A DNA stretch of 64,000 nt. It comes from Arachnopeziza araneosa (taxonomy: Eukaryota > Ascomycota > Leotiomycetes > Helotiales > Arachnopezizaceae). How positions within the stretch are numbered: position 1 is the first letter of the stretch; each line of letters opens with the position of its first letter. Made by a program: the position numbers and the translations under genes. The notes beneath the pieces are model-generated. The model ran no database searches and was not told the DNA's origin. It saw only the letters and a program-made list of their open reading frames with translations. The stretch covers positions 51,768 to 115,767 of the forward strand of contig QYAI01000086.1 in the NCBI GenBank assembly GCA_003988855.1, in the 5' to 3' direction. Of this stretch, positions 57,752 through 64,000 are shown one piece after another.

Positions 57752-59862
57752 ATGGCAGGAAGATCAATTGATTCGGATGCACGACCGATTCTAGATGCGT
57801 CGCTGGGACCATCCACTACCAACCCAGCCCCAGCCGCGACCGTGACTGATGAGAATGGGGGAGCCAACGGCGACAGCGATGGAGACGCGGAGATGAATAC
57901 TGAGCAGATTTGGAAGGCCGAAAAGGATGGCGAAGGCTACTACGTGCGACTCCATGTTTGGTTTGCTTCTGTCGTGTTCCCATTATTTGCTGGGTCCTTC
58001 GGACCCATGTCCTCAGCATTCGCGATAGCCGCATTGGCAGACAGTTGGAGGGTTGATCTCAATGCATCCGATGCTGTAGTGAGAAACCCAATATGGTCAG
58101 TTACCTCAAATTAGGAGAGGAAGGGTTTGATTCTTGTTTCTCTGATGTCTGATTAATGCGCCAGGCTGACCGCACTCACTGGACTTTCCGCCGCCTTGTC
58201 GCTCGTGGCGAATATGGCCTTGCTTCTCTCCATGGTCAACCGATTACCTTTTATGCTTTCACAGATCCTTACGGTCCCAGGTTTCCTCGCCTCCTCCATT
58301 ATCTTAATCGTCGTTACTACACTTACCGGCCATAACCTCTTTCCAGCATCAGAGGACTATGCCTTTGCCTCGCCTTTCTACTTCGCTTGCATTTCAGCCG
58401 GGCTCTCGCTCCTCATCGCCCTTCTTCTCACGTATACCTTGTATCTCGCCAAGATTCGTTGTGAAATACCCTCTGATCTCTCTACAACTCTCACTCTCCC
58501 TCAGCGCACACTCATGGCACAGTCACTTGGGTTCATCGTCTACCTCTTCGCTGGAGCCGGGGTATTCTCAGCCATCGAAGGTTGGAGATATACTGACAGT
58601 ATCTACTGGGCATTGGTGACCTGTCTCACTATCGGATTCGGGGATATCGCACCCAAGACTCATGCTGGAAGGAGTTTAGCTATCTTCTTCTCTACGACTG
58701 GAATTGTCTCCATAGGTTTGGTGATTGGATCAATCGCGACCCTGGTTCTTGACCGTGGGGCGAAGAAAATGTTCGCCAGAAGAACTGTCAATGCTAGAAC
58801 GAAAAAGCTTATGGAGGTTAATTCTATTGGACCACAAGATGGACCTTCTAAAAGAAACTCAATTGAGCATCCTCACCACGTCCACCTCGCGAATGAACGG
58901 GCGGAGTTCGATTTGATGAGAAATGTTCAAGCAGACGTATTGAACTCTCAAACTTGGAGCATGTTCATCATCTCTGTCATTGCGATTGCGATGGTCTGGC
59001 TCTTGGGAGCTGCTGTATTTTGGTCCACAGAGCGGGGAGAACAATCTTGGTCGTAAGTAACACCGCTTGGCCTTTTCACATTTTGTACTGTTGCGATACT
59101 AATCTTTTGTGGAGATATTTTGATGGGATTTACCTGTGCTTGATCTCACTTCTTACAATCGGGTATGGGGATCTAGCAGTCAAATCCCAAGCCGGAAAGC
59201 CTTGCTTCGTATTTTGGGCCTTCCTCGCTGTGCCCACAATGACGATTCTCATCGCCTCGGCAGGAGCTACATTCTTGATGGCAGTCAAAGCAATCATCCA
59301 CCGAATCGATGATTTCGTCGTCCTTCCTCACGAGTCAGGTCACAGGGACTCCTATTTCAACAAGATGCAAAAATTTGCCATGTTGCAAGCAAAGGCGAAC
59401 TTTGGTCACCGTTTGGGGTGGGTCAAACATAAAGATGGGAGAGAACGTCACTGGGATCCGGTCCACGGAGAAGGCGTAAGAAATCCAGATACAGGTGTGG
59501 TGCATCATGACCATCGCATCATTCATCAAAATCTCCCAGACGATGATAAAATGACGCAGGAAGATATACTCTATCAACTGGCACGGGAGATTAGAGAGCT
59601 GCTCCCTAAGATTTCGGATTCGAGGAAATATACTTATGAGGAATGGACGAAGTACATCCATTTGTTGAATCATGATGCTGAGAACAAAAACAATATTTCT
59701 ACAGCGAATTGGTCTTGGATTGATGATTCTTCCCCGCTTTTCAAGGGTAAGAATGAGACAGAATGGATCTTGGAAAAGTTGAGTTTGAAACTAGAAGAGG
59801 AATTGAAAAAAGGCACCAATGAAAGAGATGAGGGGATGGGTGTTACTGAAACTGGTTCCTGA
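57752..59862 (+). CDS. TOK-type outward-rectifier potassium channel
   Basis: Three exons (57752-58095, 58165-59052, 59115-59862) join to 659 aa. The first hydrophobic segments begin at VWFASVVFPLFAGSFG. Two pore loops are clear: TCLTIGFGD (about residue 268) and SLLTIGYGDLA (about residue 425), each after a helix that ends with aromatic-rich WRYTDSIYWALV or YFDGIYLCLI. The eight-helix, two-pore layout is that of fungal TOK1, a plasma-membrane channel that lets K+ out on depolarisation and helps set membrane potential. The long hydrophilic C-terminus (about 190 aa, His- and acidic-rich) is cytosolic. Both selectivity filters are intact and no lesion was found. It is a housekeeping gene, marking the edge of the accessory region. 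Confidence 0.94.
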
Positions 59863-61267
59863 GTGGTATATTCAGAAGCATGATGTGATCATTTACTCGT
59901 TTTATATCCCGTCTTTGAAGGCAACTTCGTTAGCTGCATAGATATGGTCGCATTTGTTTGACATACTGGTATTAAACATTATTTAGAAACTTTGACGAGG
60001 TTGACAGTGGAACACATTTTCTTATTCTCTCGGAATACATAGCTCAACCACCTCTCTTTCTTTTATCGCTTGTTCTTATGTCCCTTTCCGCTCATTAGCA
60101 GTAAAGATGACAACTTCATAGAGGTTGCCTCGTTAAGAAGTGATGTCTCCCTCTGCCCTTCGAGACCCCAAGGTCGCGCCTTCCCAGAGGATGTGATGGT
60201 AGCCACATTGTCGTTCCTTCCCATTGAACAGTCAGCAACCCCACATCCATTCGCAATACACTTTCCTCTCCAACCTTCACCGCTGCATTCTTTCCTCAAC
60301 ATTCATTTTTCTTATTTTTCTTATTTTTCTTTAGAATCCATCGACATCTCGTCGCTTTCTCACTGTTTCTGACCCCGACCTCGACCTCAAACACATCCCG
60401 CCCTCGTTGGTCAGCTCATCTGGCGCGGCACTGTCTTCCTGAAGTGGGTCGAAAGCACGCGTCGTATTTCCAAATACAGTGCGTAAAGAGCTGGTAGGGT
60501 GCGCAACCCAACCATGAACCATTCGAGTAGGTGGAGTTTCTCTGGTGTGCCCGCTGCTAGACAACTCCGAGCTGGTTACTTTGCTTCGCGATGACACTGC
60601 CTTGAGTGGACCTGGTTGTGGGAGAAACAGAGGGAGGGGTCTCTCTTCTTTTTTCCTATATGGTCTCCATTTGCGAGGTTCTCATGGCGCAAAACATTGT
60701 GCGTATGTGGACTTCCCGGACCTGCTAGGTTGTGCTGATTCGTAGGAGTAGATCTGCAGAGACGTATTTCGTAAATGAAAGAAGATTCAAGGCCTTGGAA
60801 TTAAGAGTATGCGCAGGGAATAAATTGAGAAAGTACTTAAAATTGATATACAGTTGTATTCGAGGGGAATGTAGTAGATCTCTTTTCTTTGCAGGTATGA
60901 TCCGGGATTGTCAGCTCTAACGTTGTCAGGTTCGGGGCTCTCCATTCTCCCACTATTCTTCATGCGGTGCTTCTTTTCTTTTCGGCGCAGCCTGCTCTTA
61001 TAGCTCCTCATTTGTTGCGATTTCGGCCTCGGCCCTTCTTGCAACTTATACTTTCCCTCCTCGCTCATGTCTTCCTCCTCGAACTATTGGAGCTACAACT
61101 CGTTTGCTCCTTCAGTCTCTTTACCCCAAGTCAGTATTCGGCATCTTCAATTCGAATTGGTCTGCGGAACAGGGTATCTGAGTCAAATCCGCGTTACGAG
61201 GATATGGTGCAATGTTGAAATCCAGAAGCACTATCATCCCATGCTTCTTGCTCTCCTTTCATTTTCC
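59863..61267. other. Intergenic, convergent 3' ends
   Basis: Lies between the TOK gene and the 3' end of the third regulator. Several short frames without motifs. No repeat seen. Confidence 0.5.
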
Positions 61268-62836
61268 TTATTCCGTCGCAACTCTTTCTAGCAGACCATC
61301 GTCAACAAGCTCGCTTACATCAAGTAAACGAGCTTTTAAATACCGTGTATGTTGCTCTGGTATTTCCACCAGAGTGGCTATTGTTAGTGGCCAGCAAAGT
61401 AAAGCTGCTTTGCTTGCCTTTACCACGACTTTCAACGAGGCAGGAACTTTGAGAATTGCAATCCCATTTCCAGGCATGGGAATAGTTTCAATCAGTCCGA
61501 ACACATATGGCACACTCGCACAGATGTCTTCTGCCAAAAGCTGGAGTCTTAATCTCGCAGCGTCTTCCACAACTTCTGTTCCAGGTTCTGAATTCTTTGC
61601 TAGCACACACAAGGTCTTCAGTATGGCATCATTGACCAACAGACGAACTCCCCTGTACCTGTTCCACAATCCTGCATGCCCAACTGTAGGATATGTATGC
61701 ACCTTCTTGCCGAAGATTCTGTTTTCAGCTTTTGCCTGTTCATTTTCTTTTACCGTTTGGCTACCATACCAGTCTTCTTGGGGGACTTCATACGCCCATG
61801 CCGCCAGAACATTATCGAGTTTTTGAGCTTCAACCAATAGCGTGCGAACTTTCTCAACATTACCAAATTTATTTGATGAGATATCTCCAAGCTCATGTAA
61901 ATTGTTTGCTTCATGCCTCAATTTTGCTGCAATCACCGAGTACCGGTCAAATTTAAGAGCCAACCCAGATTCTCCAAACTGAGAGCCATCACGAAGCCAA
62001 GATGGTATTGGTAAGCTTCGCAGCAACAGAGAGCGTAACAATTGACGTCTTGACAATTTGTCGAGCCTTAAGCTCCATTCTGTTCGCTGCTTCAGCTGTC
62101 GGCGCAGTTTGAGCACCGCCATTGCCCCATTATGATGTGCAAAACTTCGCGCAGCTATCAATTGAAGACCACGACGTGCAACAGGTGATCTTTTGTCAGT
62201 GACTGAGTTCTCATAAAAAGAAAGAATCATTGCGGAAAGGAGAGTCTCGTCGTGCGTCACAAGGTTTTTGTCCCTCAAAGCCATATTGATCTTTGCCAGC
62301 GCCTTCGAGTACTGAGTGCCGCCCGCAGCGACGACAATCTGACTTCTTCGAGCACGCCCAAATGTGGCATGAGACACCGCATGTATTGCGAATGTGAGAA
62401 TCGATTCGGATCGCGACTGGAAATTAGCGAGAGCAAACATGAGATGATTGTCTACAATCTCAGGCCAGTCGTGGGGGACCTCGCAATAATATGTCGAGTA
62501 ATAGCTCAGCGCTTGATCTTCCAAAGGGATATCAAGAGGTTGTGATAATTTGAAAATTGGTGAGACGAGCTCGGATCCTGTGCCCTGCCTTGGCGTTACG
62601 TTGGGACCTCGAGGGCGTTTGCGTTGACCGATCGCATATTCATTCTCATCCAAAAAGATGAAATCTCCCGCCTCACGATTACCATCGCAAGTTACATTTG
62701 CTTTTTGGCATCGTTTACAGACTGGTCGACCTTCGTCACACTTATTCCGTTAGCACGGTAGCTGAAAGCGGGTAACTTGGAATACCTTTACACGTCGCCG
62801 TTTGCAAGTACGACACCCTCTACTAGGATACGTCAT
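61268..62836 (-). CDS. Zn2Cys6 fungal transcription factor
   Basis: Exon 1 (62786-62836) and exon 2 (61268-62740) flank a 45-bp intron that splits the zinc cluster; the joined protein is 507 aa. The cluster begins almost at the N-terminus: GCRTCKRRRVKCDEGRPVC, then KRCQKANVTC, a C-x2-C-x6-C-x5-C-x2-C-x6-C pattern. The rest fits the fungal_trans_2 type: YYSTYYCEVPHDWPEI, LSAMILSFYE, VARRGLQLI and a C-terminal AEDICASVPYVFGL. A single-exon call from 62653 would miss the DNA-binding domain. It is a probable nuclear regulator with unknown targets, too far from the PKS to link them. No lesions. Confidence 0.9.
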
Positions 62837-64000
62837 ATTCTGATGAATTAGATCAAGAAAAACCCAAGCATAAGCTAAGACTCTTAATTTTCAAAGGAGT
62901 AAGTCACTCTGTGTGTGAAGGTCAGCGAGATCACTCTCGGGTTTAAGAAAGGTGTCTTCGGATATAAGCATAAAGTCCGTAGTTTTTCTAGCTCAGCGCA
63001 TGTTGGCGTAAAGACAGATTCTTCAGCCCCTAGGGTGAGGATGGAGGGAGCAATCAACTCAGTCCCCCATATTCGGATTGAAAGACCCGTTACGCTATTT
63101 TAATCGAAGAATCCATCGCAAGCCTCTCAAGTCTCAACTTCTCTCACACTCATCTTTCTCCCGTCTGTCCACCCTCCACGACTTCACCTTCGTGTTCAGA
63201 AAGTATGGCTCCTGCAAACTCTTCTTTTTGTGCGCGTCTAATTATCACAGCGCTTCAGATCTAGGCTAAACAGTCCTCTTCATAACCGTGCTGGCCAATC
63301 TAGCAAAGAGATGCATACGTCTCCTCTGATCAGCCTCCAAGCCGCTCCGCTTATCTTTCAGGCTTTCTTCCTCGCAAGCCTAAGAGATTTGGTATCAAAT
63401 CCATCTGTCCCCCTGCTTATTTTCTTCTCGTGCCTTTGAGCTGGTCTTTTGGGATGAAGTCGACCTCGAAACGAAGGTCATTGCGGTGGAGAGATGGCAC
63501 AAGAATTTCCTACCAACTCTAGTCAACCAAAATAAAGCTTGTTCTTAAAAGCAGAAATTCACTGAACACAAGTAAATTAATTTGAATCTGGTATGACTAG
63601 TGTAGTGGGGTTCCAGGGTGCATGACATTTTTCCGTCATTTCACTAGCGGGAACACGTGCGTAGGACTCTCTATAAAGAAGGTTCTACAGAGCACCTACA
63701 TGAACATGGGGACATGAAGATTGGATACAGAGGACACGTCGCGGAGAAGACAATAGATAGTTAGGTTTTTTCATGCGATTGATTTTACGAATGGATTCAG
63801 ATTGGGTACAGATGGAGCATTGATCATACGGATTTCATTGATATTCTCTTCTTACCGATACATTGATTTATCTACTTATTTCTTGTTTGTCGTATACACT
63901 AGTTTTTGGGTTCTTTGCGCGCATACATTGTTCTTGTTTTGGGTTCTTTGCTCTGGTTGTTCTTCCGAAATATACATATCGAGAGCTAGCTGAGGGCCAA
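62837..64000. other. Upstream region and window edge
   Basis: Promoter side of the last regulator, then AT-rich sequence to the end. A short direct repeat TTTTGGGTTCTTTGC occurs at about 63903 and 63936. No gene is supported. Confidence 0.5.

Noticed and set aside
60063..61218. Several 80-100 codon frames between the channel and the last regulator
   Set aside because: Overlapping in many frames, low complexity and without motifs; treated as chance.

Overview
The window is nuclear DNA of a filamentous ascomycete (Pezizomycotina). The evidence is many 44-75 bp introns (GTAAGT-like donors, CTAAT/CTGAC-like branch sites), HET-domain genes, a highly reducing polyketide synthase (HR-PKS), Zn2Cys6 regulators, an RTA1-like membrane protein, a TOK-type potassium channel and a CBM1 protein. 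A Leotiomycetes-like host is my guess from overall style only. I saw no rRNA, tRNA or CRISPR. All gene models below were spliced by hand and the reading frame checked across each junction.

Layout. 1.2-3.2 kb: intact flavin monooxygenase. 3.5-15.7 kb: a decayed HET gene, a low-complexity protein, an intact C2H2 zinc-finger gene, a tiny 59-aa gene, and a decayed giant GHKL-ATPase/DUF3883 gene. 16.4-20.4 kb: a second decayed HET gene split by a complete 2,285-bp Tc1/mariner element with TA target duplication. 20.6-21.1 kb: degenerate tandem repeats. 21.1-24.3 kb: a GC-rich block with an SDR gene broken by a 17-bp tandem duplication and an intact amino acid transporter. 24.9 kb: a 24-bp minisatellite. 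25.2-26.1 kb: a serine beta-lactamase-family pseudogene. 26.4-28.1 kb: an intact HET gene. 28.5-36.8 kb: an intact 11-exon HR-PKS (2,613 aa, KS-AT-DH-MT-ER-KR-ACP). 40.5-51.9 kb: Zn2Cys6 regulator, near-perfect 37-bp hairpin, SDR, a second regulator-like protein, RTA1-like protein, second SDR. 54.7 kb: small secreted CBM1 protein. 57.8-59.9 kb: TOK channel. 61.3-62.8 kb: third (Zn2Cys6) regulator.

How it fits together. The right half reads like a possible secondary-metabolite locus: the HR-PKS with a nearby Zn2Cys6 regulator, two SDR reductases and an RTA1-type membrane protein, although spacing is loose and no P450, thioesterase or transporter touches the PKS. The left half is an incompatibility/innate-immunity-like neighbourhood (HET genes, GHKL-ATPase gene) in which most genes are dead. 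Many of the premature stops are changes expected from CpA-to-TpA mutation (TGG to TAG, CAA to TAA), as in repeat-induced point mutation (RIP). In the transposase all four premature stops are TAG at probable tryptophan positions, which leaves RIP and TAG-to-TGG RNA editing as competing readings. The PKS, regulators, channel and transporter are free of such lesions.
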